A DNA stretch of 64,000 nt from Diprion similis (lineage: Eukaryota; Arthropoda; Insecta; Hymenoptera; Diprionidae), in assembly GCF_021155765.1 (NCBI RefSeq), contig NC_060112.1, positions 11,036,001-11,100,000 on the forward strand, read 5' to 3'. A program made the translations under genes and the position numbers. Shown here piece by piece: positions 1-13,900 of the stretch (positions within the stretch are counted from its first letter, which is position 1; the number at the start of each line of letters is the position of its first letter). The notes beneath the pieces were generated by a model, which was not told where the DNA came from, ran no database searches, and was given only the letters and a program-made list of their open reading frames with translations.

Positions 1-1076
1 CCTGCATTTTGGTAACTAAGAGTACATTTTATAAATTGTTTACGTGACGATAATTCTGTTATGTAATTTATAGCCTGACCTCTTGTCACTATTGCGAAAA
101 TTTTGTTCAATTTAATTGACATACCATTTGTTCGTTGAACTCCTTTGGTTTCCCCACTCAGGATAAAATGTTGCCCATATTCTACGACCAGGTGCAAAAG
201 CAAAAAATCTTGGTAATTGTAGGTATTATGATGTCAGCGAAACTGTAACACCTATGTAATACACGTACATCGCATAAACGGATCGAATGGAAAGTATGCG
301 TGTATACGTAATATAAGGAATATATTATGACGCAAGATTCCGCCTTATACCAGATCAGATTCGGAGGCAATGCGGTGCATTGTTACGAAAGTTTCACTTT
401 AAAAAAATACGCTCCTTAATGACGAATTTTCATCATCTTCTGATGTTCATTCAACTTCGTTCTCTGAGGTTGCTGCAAAACCTTTTGAACTTGATTCGAG
501 GTTAAGAAATACACAGATTTGAAAGAATTTCATTTTTGTTCGGAGTTCAATTTCTGAACTCACGTTTTTTTTTTTTTTTTTTGCTAAATTGAAGCTTGCC
601 TCCAAATTTTAATCGATGTGACGCAGTATTCATATAGATACAGCACATAATACTCCCAAATATGGACATTTTCAAGATGTTTGGATCGTATAGATATGTT
701 TTCTTAGGCAGGTATGTAAGCCTCAAGATATTTCGCTATTGAGAAAATTTTGCATACTTGATAAATCTTGTGGCATCTTGATTAATGCAGGTGAAACAGC
801 AGAGTCAATTCTGTCAGATCGATATGATTTGATGATTTTCAACCCTAAAATCACGAGCAATTTGTCTCTTCCTAGTTTTGTAGCTTGATTATTTAAGAGA
901 ATTGTCGCGCTTAAGGATTTGAAAATAGTAAAACCAATTTTCAGTGGCAATGGTAATTGAAAATTTTCAGTCTGAACATATATGTTATAAAAGTTTTGTA
1001 AAATAATTTAATAACAGGGTAAAACAAAGACATTATTCGACCAATCACAAATTGCAATATTTAGCTGAAACTTACA

Positions 1077-1114
<38 letters not shown>

Positions 1115-1740
1115 AACAATTTTCTACACTTTCACAGTGCCACTCTCTTTTATTTGTGAAGACATTCAGAATTCCGAAATGTGAAAATCTTCTTCCAAGT
1201 GGCAATAAACTTTACGTAATTTGAAATTTGTAGTTTTGGAATTAATTATTGATACGACCCTCATGTTTATTAAACATATATTCTGCAGCGCCGCGGCAAC
1301 ATTCGACTTAACACCGACTGTACGCCAGTTTCCAGATTTGCCTTTTCAACTCTTGGAACTTGCCTTTTTATAGAGCAGCATTTGAGCTTGACCAAGACTG
1401 TGCAAACCTGTTTCTCGCTGGAAAAATTTCTCTTCGAAGTCTGATGATACATAATAATTTTCACTACGAACTACATAAAAACTTCTCGGCAAATCTTCTG
1501 CAATACTTTACAACAACTCGTTCACATTTCCGTACCTACAGTTAATTTTTAACCAGACCTTGACAGACAATTATCTCCGCAAATATCGTTCGCGACTGAT
1601 GACGGAGTAATTTGTATCTGTTTTTAGCTGAAAACCCGTCGCAAAAAAAGTGTGCGGAGAAATTTGCGCGTCAATTTTTTTGCCACTTAAATTTCGCACA
1701 CGCATAGAGATCGTGATTATCCTCTTGTCAGAATCAACAG
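1..1740. other. Non-coding, left flank
   Basis: AT-rich, with a poly-T run near 565-582 and the AT microsatellite. No coding exon recognised on either strand; the short open frames have no family signature or splice context. Confidence 0.6.
1078..1112. repeat. (AT)n microsatellite
   Basis: Uninterrupted AT dinucleotide run in the AT-rich region upstream of TO1. Confidence 0.95.
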
Positions 1741-1749
1741 TGAGCCGAA

Positions 1750-1771
1750 CACGTGTTTGACTTTATATAAA
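1750..1771 (+). promoter_or_regulatory. Candidate TO1 core promoter: E-box plus TATA box
   Basis: A perfect palindrome AACACGTGTT (E-box CACGTG at 1750-1755) sits just upstream of TATATAAAG (1764-1772). No clear initiator is seen 30-32 bp downstream, and the implied 5' leader is about 510 nt, so a 5' UTR intron or another promoter nearer the ATG is possible. Confidence 0.45.
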
Positions 1772-2308
1772 GCCTAGGACTTTCTCGTGTCGTTTTTGTC
1801 CGCTCCCAGAAGGATTGCATCTGATTGGCCTGTTCGGCGGTCTGATTCGTCTACGCCTTTCAGTCTGTCCCGAGTCGCTATTCGACAACACCAGCGGCTA
1901 GGATGAAAATTTTCCCACCTCTTCTAGAGGGTGCATGCAGGGAAAATTTAGTCTGAATTTGGTTTTCGGTACCTCGTTTCCGTCAACCGGTCCTTGACGA
2001 CGACTGGTTGTTACTCAACGGCGAAAGATTCTCTTTGAGTTATGTAATGGCAGAAACTAGAATTCTAGCATGGGATAAACTTGGTTTAGTGTGTGTGTAT
2101 GTGTGTGGCATCGCGGCCTAGGCCAGCCCCACTGAGATGCAATGCGAGGAGTGAAAGTACACTGGCAAACACCACGCGTGGTGGTGACTACTGGCTAAAC
2201 TTGAGGCTAAAGTTTTATTTACCTGGTACAACACGCCGGAGGCTTCCGAAGGGATCATTTGGCCAAAGAACGCGGCAATCCACGGGCAAGGCGTAACGCG
2301 GCGACACC

Positions 2309-5300
2309 ATGCAGCTTCAGATATTGATAATCGGTGGGCTTTTGCCCTTTTGGGCGGTGAGCCAAGCCCAGAAGTTCGGTGAGTACGATACAAAAAGTGC
2401 AATAATCGTTCATCCTGGTCGGACGTCTTCGCGATGATCTTTCTCTCCGTCGAGTAAAAGTGATTACGGGAAAAATGTTGAAGATCGTAATGGTTGCTAC
2501 TTGGATCGCGAGTCGTGATGCAATAGTATCGGACAAGTGTTTGTACATTTATAGTCTTGTGAAACAAATGCATGAAAGGTCGTGGGTATGAGCGTAATTG
2601 TGTCGTGCTAAAACAGTTACCACAAATTAGTATATTTTTTTTTGGTCAAGAGATATTTTTACCCTCGGTAATCACTTTCGTAGATAACTTACAGCTTCGT
2701 TTATCATTCTTTCGTACAAGTTTCTTTTCGACTACAATTACGAACTACTAATATATTGCAAATCACATTTTGTATCTTACTTTTATCTCTTTACTAAATG
2801 AGGGAGATACTTTCAATTCACCCGCGTGTGTAACACTGATTTTGAGATATGAGAATGCAGCACTTTTAGACCTTTGGGCTTTACTGTTTACCAGAAACAC
2901 GTTGATCAATTCTGTCACGTTTTCGAAACGAACTTTGTCTTCGAAATGTTAGGAACTCCTATCGCCGGAAAAATCATATAAATAATAAGAAATTGTTACC
3001 CCAAACAGCTGACAGAGGATGGTGAATCAACCCACATACATATAGAGCTGAAATATAGATGAGTTCATTGTCTTAATTAAGGTTTAAAGTTGTTCATTGG
3101 TCTGATTACAATTTTTGGTATGCGAAAAGGTGTCTATTGCGTATGAACTGCAGCATTTATTACAAAGGATACGTGAATTTTGTTTAATAAATTAGTATTC
3201 GTTCCGAGTAACTCTGTCGGTAAGGGTTTTAAGAATGTTTATTTTGTTTGTACGGTAGTGTGAATAATGTTTGAGCAATATTTAAAATACGCCAGATAAG
3301 TTTCAGAAAGTTTGAACCTTGATTCGCGCCAGCAATACTTGTTTCATAATACGAAAAAATGGTGTTTCTTAAACATTAATTACAAAATGATTGATAGCTC
3401 TCTTAATTGTCAAAGCTAACTTATACTCGCTACTTCTACCTGCAAAGAAGACAGTGAATCGTGAATGTCTAGGATAAAATCTACGGTATATCGTTTCTGT
3501 TACACATAAAATGAACCAGAACTTTTCTTTATCAATGAATCATCTTCGTTTTCAATGATTTACTAGTTCGTAACTCGATTTGATGAATTTCCGAAGAAGA
3601 TACAAATTTATTTAAAAAATTTGTCTGCCTCAAGCATTCGCCAGTCGAATGGAATTACCTGCGACTATTATTCAAGAATGCAAATTATTATGAACCGATC
3701 ACATGATATTTGTTTGACTCGTTGAAAAATATACCGGCTTACGATATTTGGTCAAGTTAAATAAATATCAGTTGCATCAACAAAAATTTTCACTTTGTGG
3801 ATTTTTACATCTCAGAAGAACGTGTCATCTTCATTATTTACAGCAAAATGATTATACAGCTGTCTGGTCAAAAATATTTCCTAATATTTCATTAGCGCGT
3901 CTAGATCATTTCTTTTGGACTTTATACAAGGTCTTCGAATCAAATAAGACACACCTGAGATTAAGTAGTCAAAAAATTAGGGTTCTCTTCTGATAATTCC
4001 AGGTCAATCCGACGTAATCCAAGCACTGATAATTTATATTCGGACTGAAAATGATTTATGAAACTTTATTCCACTGTCTCGTTAATGTCTTTTCAAGGTT
4101 TTTTTTTAACTTTGTACGAATGTTGCGTACCTTTGTTTTGCTTTACCTATTTGCCGAACTACGTAATACATCGCAAGTGGCGAAGATGTATTTTCACGTT
4201 TATGAATCAGAGAGGATGAGTTTATATTCACGAGTAATCCATCATATTTAACACTGAACCGTCTATTTCGGATAGCGTTCAATGATAATATCGTAAAATA
4301 TATGTAAGCCTCTAAAAAATGATTCAAAGTTTTCGATCATGAACTTTTCGAGGCTACTTGTTGATGCAGACATGAATTTTGCGACGGTTATCCGTGCCTC
4401 GATATCCATAATCAATGCGGGATTCTGCTAATACGTGAAAAAGATTAAAGCAACAAACACGCGGAAAGTTCCCATTGAAATAACTTTGCCACCGACAAAA
4501 CAACGTTGTTTTGGACTTGAATATTGTTTTGCCAATGACGAAATTATTTTTGCTGGAATTTTCCTCACGTGTTATTTTCATCCTTTTTCCGCGTTAACGG
4601 GTCACTTCGTTAAAGGATGTTTATGCAAAAGTTCTGAGTCATAAGCGCGGCAATGAGTGGTTTCGTTTTAGCCAGATTGGGAATCTGAATATTTGGACCC
4701 ATGTGATCATGGGTCGCTAATTCTTTATACCTACGTCTATCCTGCCATTTGTCAGTTTTGATTTATATGATCAGAACTAATATTTACGCTTGCAGTCAGA
4801 GAATTAATAGTACATTGTGTAACAAGAAGGCAAACTTCACTTACGACTCATATTGCAAATTTACGCTCGACCCGAAAAGGCCGCAAGTTTGCCTCTTTGT
4901 TACGCAATGTACTATTCAATCACATTCCGTAGACCGAAGTGAAACTCTGCATGCTAAACCGATAAGTAATTAAAAATTGTTATTTATTCAAAAACTGCGC
5001 GATAAAATGTCAAATTCAAAATTCACACCGTACGTTTCCAGATTGTAAACGACTTCCTTACATGCGACCCTTCGACAAGTTGCTCCTTAGCATTTCGTGT
5101 ACAATCATCGAGTATCAAAGCAGTTACATCAAGCAAATTGCATCGTCAAAGTTACGAAACAAGCAAATAACCATACTAGTATCGTCGAAATTGCAGCCGT
5201 CAGTTTTGTGAAGTGTTTTTTTTTTTTATTTATTGATTTACTTTTCACTTTTTTTTAGCTAAAGGTGAAACGAAGTCTAACCAAGTATCAAATAAGTGAA

Positions 5301-8145
5301 TAAAATAGGGGGCCCTTAGATTTTGCGTACATACTTATCGGTCATCATTATCGCATATCACGTCATACTTCATTTGCGGTTCGTTGCTAGGACTGAATTA
5401 TACATTATACTTGTTTATATCTATATTAGCTTAGAAAGTCAACCAACTCTGCTTCGCTCGATTGATGAAGAATGGCACAACAGCCTCGTGTTGCTAATTT
5501 ATATGCCGTCTCAATATTGCCCTTATCTTTTATCATCTGATGATGGCCTCCATTTTTCGATCGTAATGCCTTTTCGGCGGGGTATTTATCGCCAGAACGA
5601 ACCACCGAACACGTTACGGTGCTCTCTGCCATTCTTGGCGTCACAAAATTTTGACCTACCGGTTCCTCCGAGGAGAAAGTCGTTCATAAGTTATTACGTA
5701 TATATTCATCCAGGCCTGAGTTTCGCCCAATATATTTATTCAGGTATTAATTTTGTTTTTTTATTCACAAATCCAACGTAACCCAAGGGCCAAATTTCTG
5801 CCCTCACTTCACCGGCTAGTCTTTGCTATAAAACCCAACCCGACTCAAAGATGGCTTCACTTTTATTCGAAAGTTGCAGATTGAATTGAAATTCAGCACA
5901 TGAAGTACACAGAGAAAAAGGGCTTCTTTGATTTATTGAATGTGGCGGAAGAAATGTGGTTTAATTGAATCGAACACGTGATCAAAACAACAATTTGGAT
6001 TAGGTATTATTTAATAAGGAAATATTTTTTTAATGCATTTTTTTTTCATACTTTGTCAACTTGCAGCATTTGAGTAAATTCAAATAAAACCACAATGATT
6101 CGGTACAAGGGTTAATTTGCGATTGTTGAATGAATTTACGCTATTCGCCCATATCAATTAAGAACCCGTTATCCCTGACTCAAGCACAGAATTCTGATTA
6201 AATTTGGTACTTTAGATACACGTCAATCATCCATTCATCGGAAATTATTAAAATAGAAAAATGAATTTTGATAAACGTTTTAATTCGGCTTTTAGAGGAC
6301 AACTTCGCAAATTGCAGAGTTGGACAGGCGGGATTCGACGCCTGCGTAAGAGAAGGTTTGAACGCGGTGAGACCCTTCTTCAAGACTGGACTTCCTCAGT
6401 ACAACGTCGCGCCCTTCGATCCCTTCTTCGCGCGGGAAATCACAGCCAGCAGAGGTCTCCCGGCCCTTGGATTCACCCTCACCCTCAGGAACATCACCGA
6501 AACCGGTTGGACGGCGAGCAAAGTCACGCGATTCGTTAGCGATTTGTCCAACTACAGGGTGAGTGTAAAAGCGGCTGGTTGAATAAAAAAGCTTAGCGGA
6601 AGATCTTGTCAACGGGTGTTGCAAAGTTTCGTAAAATACCTCTAGCAGTTCAACAACAATTTCAATGTATTTACAGACGCATAAATTAGAAAGGAAAGTG
6701 TACGTAAGTATTATCTGATTAAATCTGGGGCACACGCCAGGACTTGGCCTGATTGTTTTTAAGTCGATTAAAGATTTTTTTTCTTTTATAAATATTCTGC
6801 GATTAGATGGTCTTCGTTTGCAGCGTGAAAGAAAAGTTGTTACGTGTAATAAGTTGCGTCTTATCTTCTCCTTGCACGCGACACAGAATACATGTGTGTT
6901 TCAGAAAGATTGCAGTAACATTACTTGCAGTTATAATCTTGCGCTTGAATGTGGAATATTCCATCAAGATTGCTGCAATAGTGTTATGCCTTATACCCAC
7001 AATATACATATATAATTATGTGGGCGGTTCTACGTAAGAAGAATTAGTAGATCTTGGAAATTTTTTTAACACCCCTCTATCGTTAATAAAATCTTCTGGG
7101 AACAAGATATTGCTGCAGTAAAATTGCAATTGACCGACTATTAAAAATGTTTTGGCAACTTCTTTGAACAATGTTAATCTCGTGAAATATATTTTTCCAA
7201 AAATCGCAACTTCGTTAATAATAACTCTACAGTAAGTGGATTGATTCTCTCATTTCACCCTGGCAAAACAGATACATTAGATCTTGATAACATGTACGTT
7301 GCTTTATCGAATGTGTGAATATTCGCCACTTTTCAATTCCGAAATATGTTATAACATGCCTAATGCTTTTAATTTTCAGGTTCAATACACGCAAAGTTTT
7401 CCCGAAAAATACTTGTCCGGTGATTACGAATTCAAGGCACAGATTCTTGGTACTAAAATAGCCAACAAAGGGAAATTTACACTGACATTGTGTAAGTATT
7501 TTAGACTCACCATCAATTTGGATACTAAGAAGACATAGTTTGGAAAAATTATGAATCTAGAAGTTGCGTTAGAAGTTTGACAATGAGTAGCATTTTTTTA
7601 ATATTTCATAGCCATTAAAATGGTGTATGTATTATTTGTACAAAGTTAAATTACGTCAAATCCATCCGATCCAATCAGCTTAGTCAAATTTGCCATTGAA
7701 ATTCATCGGCAATCATAGAATTTAGTAATGTCACTACTTTGCGAAGTCTGATTCATGTCACAATGGTCGGCCAAACTTGATTACACGAAATCGTTGAATC
7801 CGTAAGCAATAATTGGTAGAATCATTTCATTTATTTCTATTCCTTCTAGACGACCTGGTGCAGACGACGATGATTACCAGAAATCCGAATTCCAAGCTAA
7901 CGGCGAGCATCGACGTCGAGAAGATAAGCAATCTCGAGCTCCACATCACGAACCTGTTGCAAGGTCGGCGATTGATCGAAACGATGCTGGACAGGATTAT
8001 AAACACGATGTGGCAGCCAGGCTTTGTGGTGACGAGAGGTTTGATAAACGAGCTGGTATCCACCGGCTTTACGGAGATCTTCGGCAAGGCCTTCCAAAAT
8101 TTCCCATTCGAAAAACTTTTCGAGTCCAAATCGAACGACGTTTGA
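2309..8145 (+). CDS. TO1: takeout/JHBP-like secreted protein, 4 exons, 246 aa
   Basis: Exons joined by me: 2309-2378, 6296-6558, 7380-7491 and 7850-8145, all with GT-AG borders (donors gtgagt, gtgagt, gtaagt) and consistent phases 1, 0 and 1. Residues 1-20 (MQLQILIIGGLLPFW...) are a signal peptide. The conserved JHBP-family cysteine pair is C30 and C40 with nine residues between. The last exon has the amphipathic C-terminal helix region ending in the FPFEKLF motif that matches the family's usual YxxLFP-like end. The family consists of extracellular carriers of hydrophobic ligands, such as juvenile hormone and other terpenoids or fatty acids, found in haemolymph and around sensilla; the ligand here is unknown. 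It lacks the NLFGG-type turn seen in TO3, TO4, TO5 and TO7. Intron 1 is long (3.9 kb). Exon structure and family assignment are firm; the start is the only ATG giving a signal peptide in phase with exon 2. Confidence 0.93.
2379..6295. other. TO1 intron 1
   Basis: Contains the 4806-4916 inverted repeat and E-boxes at 4566 and 5975. An open frame of about 150 codons at 5323-5781 shows no recognisable domain and is treated as chance. Confidence 0.7.
4806..4916. repeat. Inverted repeat, 32-bp arms, TO1 intron 1
   Basis: Arms 4806-4837 and 4885-4916 are inverse copies with three differences (AAGTTTGCC...TTGTTAC...CAATGTACTATT), separated by 47 bp. As RNA it would fold into a long hairpin. It could be a small MITE remnant or a structured RNA; nothing decides between these. 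Confidence 0.7.
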
Positions 8146-10910
8146 TATTCGCAATTCTCTGTCCAACAAGTCAGATGTTTCTAATTGAAAAGGACAATTA
8201 AAAAAGGCTGTGTTTGTTATTTACAGAAAGTATCTGTAAGCCAAGGCTAATGTATTCTGAGAAAAAATATTATTTTGAAAACAAAAACGGCATTAACACC
8301 TTTTTTTAATTCTCCTTTTCAATTGTGAATAACACGTGTACCTGTAAGTATAAATATAACGTCTATTACAAAATCAAACACCACGCGACAACTCGTGAAT
8401 GCTAAAGTTTTTTCCTAATTTTTGAAAAATTAATCGCTGTAAAACGCACGTAGAATGCCATCTAAAGTGAATCCTTCACTTTCGTCGTTTTACAGAATCA
8501 GATCAAGACACAGTTTTTCCGCTAACAATGTGCTATTTCACATCGTGTCCTCTTTTAATAGTACTGTGTAATTGTAAATCGTCGCTACTTAAGCACATCG
8601 CTTTTTGTCGCAGGCTTATTTTAAGAATCGATAATCGATATAAGCTCAGTTAAACAATGTAATTATTTAAAGCTGTAGGTCGTTAATTGTTTAAGTGGTA
8701 ACAGTTTGATGAAGAAAGTGGTGTAACAATAGTTGATTGAGATCAAGAAAAAATGTTTAAATCTCCGTAAAATTATGGAAAAAAAGAAACACTGTGAATC
8801 TGAATTACGAAGTCCAGCAGAACTAATTAGCTGTTTTACGAACTACGATTTCGAACTAAATTTTTCAATTCTATCTTCTTTTTCCAATTGAAAGCATTGA
8901 GAAAAAATCAGTGCGAAACAGCAACGTATTAATTTTCACTTCATTACCTAACGTGATATATGGTGTCCACAGTTCGTAATTTTTCGCATTCCTTCACGTA
9001 AATTTTTCCTGTAATCGATGCCTTCTTTTGAATAATACCTCCGAATTTCCGCATTGAATTGTTACTATATTGTTTTGTATAATAATTGTATAAAATATTG
9101 AGAGAAATATAATCTACGGTTTCACCTAGTTCTATTTTTATTTCTGTTGTGCTCCTCTCCTTCCGAAATCCACACAGAAGAAGTTTATTTACTATTGCTT
9201 ATTCGTTATGTGATCAATAAAAAAATAGATAACTAAAAGTAAAAGTGAGGAATAAAAATTTGTAGATCATACACATTCAATTTTCGACCGAATTTTGCAG
9301 CTATTGATTCAGGTGTGCTGATGAATGAACCCAGTTTGGACATCGCCCGATAGGCACCAGCGTTATTGCAATGGACAGGGAAAAAACCGGAAGCTGTATT
9401 CGACACTAGATTAATCGAGCATAGACCGATTGGCCACGAATGGTGGTGTCCTAGCGGGTCGTGTTCAAACAGGCATTTTTCCCGCGCAAATTGCCAGTAG
9501 CGATCAGCGCCTGAGTGCTGAAATTACGCATGACACGCGTGCCTCGTGTGCTGCCTATTTCCAGGATCCAGCGTACCTCATTGTTAGTGTTAACATTTTT
9601 TAACGAATTTTCGAGGATATTCAGTATCATGTAGCTCTCAATTTTTATTCAGATTAGCCGAGGATTACTTATGATGTAACGAAATGATATTTCTTAGAGA
9701 AAATAATTTCAGTAATGAATTATTGGTTGCTGTAATTGAAAATCATATAGGTAGAAAATGAAAGGGTCTTGCCTTGAGGATAATGGAAAATAATCGCCAG
9801 ATAAATCGTGATAGAAAATCTTCCAAGATAATTAATACTGTTATGAATGATGAAATTTTCATAAAAAAGTACTATTCAATGCTGCCATTATTTTCACGTT
9901 TTGACGATGTCATTGTTAAATAGCCGATGAAAATAAAATGTTAATTCGAAAGTAGCGGCAAAACGATAATGATTGTGAAGAGGGGGGCACAACATGTTAG
10001 GATTTAATAAGTAAATGAACACTTTTTCATTAAATAAATGAATTCATGTTTCGAGAAAAAAAAATGGTGACTTACCGAAACGTTTGCCAGATGTCGGAAG
10101 CTTGTAACTTGCAGTCTGAGAGAACAGGAGTCGTTGCAATAGGTATTGGGATATAATCGTAACTGTTGTTAAGTAAAATTTTACACAAAATACACATTAA
10201 TGCGCAAAACGTATTCTTCGGATTATTTAATTTAATATTCTGCTGATTCAAAATTTTCAGTGATTTACTCGATATATAATGGGGGTACCCAAACTTACTG
10301 TTTAATATGTCGAGGCTTAAATCAAACATGTGTTTATAGTTTATGTTTAATTATCGTCACTACCAATTGCGTTGATTCGAGACTTGAAATTACACTCATC
10401 CTTAGTGTGTGATGGCCACAGTAGCAACTCATTTTGGGGTTAACTCTGCCTCTGCTTAACTTCCCAGCTGACTAGGCGGTATTAAAGTATCTCTGAGGCT
10501 ATTTCTGTAGCGAGCAAGTTCGCTGCCTAGTGGCCATTTACAGTACTAGTATACTGATATTTACGATGAATATATTCTCTACTTGTTTCGAAGCGTATAT
10601 GCGGCTTGGAGGAACAATACATAATCTTTAAACGAAATGATATTTAGTAGACTCGATTACTGAAACACTTCAAAAAGTTCACTAGAATCAATACTTCACG
10701 TCGAATTTGCGACAAGAAAGCTTTGAGTCGAATCAATGAATTCGCTTGACTAAATCATTTTGATAAACTGACTAAATCGAAATTGTTGAACTGAAGTTAT
10801 CGTATTTGGAACTAGAAATCTATTTTGTTGGTTCAAAAATTCTATATCCCCTGTTTAGGAAATAAAAAATGGTTGAATTGAGAGTTCAATATAAACCTGC
10901 CATTCACACG

Positions 10911-10930
10911 ATTATTATTATTATTATTAT
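10911..10930. repeat. (ATT)n microsatellite
   Basis: Short ATT trinucleotide run in the TO1-TO2 spacer. Confidence 0.9.
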
Positions 10931-13900
10931 ATTTTTCCTGACAGACTTTTCAGGTCTTTTGAAGGGACACTTGGACTAGTGATTTCGACAATCTTATAAA
11001 ACTGCAAAAGAACAGAGCTGTATAACTAAATTTTGAATCGATTGTTGTACGGTATCGTTCATAGCTGGTTGTGGGTTCACGAATGGACCGAAATCGTGAA
11101 CGTCATAGTTTTAAAGTTCGACTCTGTGAATGAGGGGAAAATTGCCATCATTCGGACGGTCACACATCTTTTGCAGTAGCAAATTGACTCGACAGTATGG
11201 TGAAAATTAGTCGTCTGATCAATCAGAAAAATCGTTATCAATCAGTATTCCGATCAATCGGGTTACGCGTTAAGTGAATTAGCGATATGGCAACGGGTAC
11301 TGAATTTTATAAGAGCGCACAAATTCACAGCAAGATATTTGATTTGCCAATACGTATCCCACCTGTAAGAATAGATTTAATCGAAGAGTTACAGCCATGA
11401 AATCATCTCGTCATTCGTTTTTTGAGATGGTCAATGGTTTTCCCGGACTTTTTTATAGTTCAAATTAGAACTTAATAAAATCTATTTGAGTTTATTTAAG
11501 GCGCGGGGGTGATAATTGAAAGTCAAGCCGAATACCGTAAGTTCGATGGCCACATAATTTGCATAACTCCAAAGTCGAGGTCGGATTAGCGCATTGCACG
11601 ATGAAACCTGATTAGTCGTATAAGTTAAATTCTGAACATAAGAATTGTCTACTCTTTACTATTCTGACAGTGATTTTCATGGGCAAATTATTCGGCCTGA
11701 GGATACTTGTAAAACGATAGAGCATTTATGGACGCAGATGCGATTTGGTAAAGATAACACGATCATCTGCAGGACATTCAAAATCACCTTCCAAACGATG
11801 TGATGGTTATTGTAAACTCCACTCTATTATTCTGGGCCTTGATTCGAAATTTTATGACTTGTATTATAGTGAAGCGGTTGCATAAGCGATAGACATCATT
11901 TTTATTTTACTAGATAATATCTTTAATCGTGATATAACTCGGTAATCCGAAACTGAAATGAGTTAACAACTAAAAGTGTGATAAATTGACTTATCAGTTC
12001 TACGGACTGGTAGAAAATCTTTCATAGGATAAGGTGTGATTGCTAAAATAACGTAATAAAATATTCATAGGGTTAAAGGATCTCTATGGTTAAAGGTGTG
12101 GCCACTACTGAATATTTTATGGAGATTATATGAAAAAGATTGTTCACATTTACAAAACTATTTTGATTCTCCAAAAATAATGATCATCGAGTTTTCGTCT
12201 TTGGAACAGTTGAAAATTAATGCCAATGTTCGAGGTTATATTACCGTAGCCGAAAAGGTGCCTAAACACATAAAGATATTGAAAGATTTCGAAAACTTGC
12301 GAGTCAAAGTTGGGAGAATTGCTGGTTTTTGAAACTACGTCGAATAGGTCAGAATTTTTTTTCAATCTCATCCAATGATCTTTGAGATCCAGCACATGTA
12401 TGTGCGATTTTGTGTCATATTATAAAGTCAGTGAATACACGTTTCTGAATGCCAGCATATTTTATTTATGTTAAAAGAAAAAACAGGCGCAAAACTTATA
12501 GAGAAAAGTCAATTCAATCGATGTGAATCCTTCATGCATGACTCGGCCTGAAGTGCGTCAGTCGCACCTGATGAGAATAGAATTTTGCAGAGTATGAGGT
12601 GGTGTTTTGTTCAAATTAACACGCAGCAATCTCCCGACGCGTTACTTGGATTACTGATCATCATCTGCGACAGCGAAATGCGAATGTGCTAAATTTAAAT
12701 AATCAATTTTACGAGTAACTCTTTGTGCAAAACAACGGAGTCATCATTATGGTCAGAACAATGAAATTCAATTTCACTCAAACTTTTTTTGACGCCACCA
12801 AAATGTTTCTTCAAATTGATAGAAATAGTTACAATAGATAATAAATGGCGATCCTTGAAGGTTGTGTTTCCCTAATGAAATTTTGGTTCCTCATACCCAA
12901 AGTATCTTGTTAATAGTAGAATTTTATATTTCAGACTTGTAATATATTTATTTATGCACGAAGGTTTTAATGATTTATACAGACACGAAAGTACACAATA
13001 ATTATGAAATGCGATATGATTTATTAGAGTAATGAGCTCTCAGAAGCGGAGTGACAAAGGAAAAATGCGTCAATAATCGAGATTTCTAACACAGATTAAC
13101 AAATTTAAATGCGAAAATATATAAACTGCTTAACAAAGCGCCGGAATAACAATGAACAACACCACAGGTGCGAAAATATAACAAGATGACTCGAGTACGA
13201 GTCGACAAGTTTAAAATTGTACAACGAAGAACATATAATACAGTAAACGATTGAAAATAACACTGGTGATCACCTCAGAGATGCATTAAGACACATAAAT
13301 AGATAGGTAATTGTAAAATAACGACTTGACAAAATATAAAACAATGAACAAATAGAGAAAACTAGGCGGTTCGACAGGAGACTGTAATGTGAAGGTGACT
13401 TTTCAGCTCCGCAGATTATTCAATAAATAAGCAAACGTTGATCCAATCGTCGATGAATAATAATAATCATCTTGCAACTCACATTCGGCATATAATTATT
13501 CTATGATGTTGGCGACAAAACAGCGATGACCAGAAAGTTGATGTGTAGCTGATTGGGATGAATGAAACGGCGGTATTGAGAGGTGCTGTATGCGCGATAT
13601 GCAATGGCTCAACAAGTCCTCCACGGTAATTGAAACGCTAATTAGAGAAGTGCAATAAAAGAACAAATGTTCAGAATAGGTCAACGCCTCGAGAGATATA
13701 TACTAAATGAAACTTACCCCTTTCGGGCTATGTGAAGAGGTAGACCAAGAGCGATAAGGTGACGACTAGAACACGTATAGATGAATCGAAATTAATATAT
13801 TAATTTAACACGTGGTGCCTTATAGTCAGACATCGAACGGGTCTCGCCTAGTTCTGCGGTATGATGACGACGCTACGCACCTACAGTTTAGAAATCGAAG

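Noticed and set aside
5323-5781. Plus-strand open frame of 152 codons in TO1 intron 1
   Set aside because: No recognisable domain, odd composition, low-complexity hydrophobic start, and it lies wholly in an intron.
6890-6990. Imperfect hairpin around TGGAATATTCCA in the TO1 intron after exon 2
   Set aside because: Only the central palindrome is solid; the outer pairing needs several gaps.
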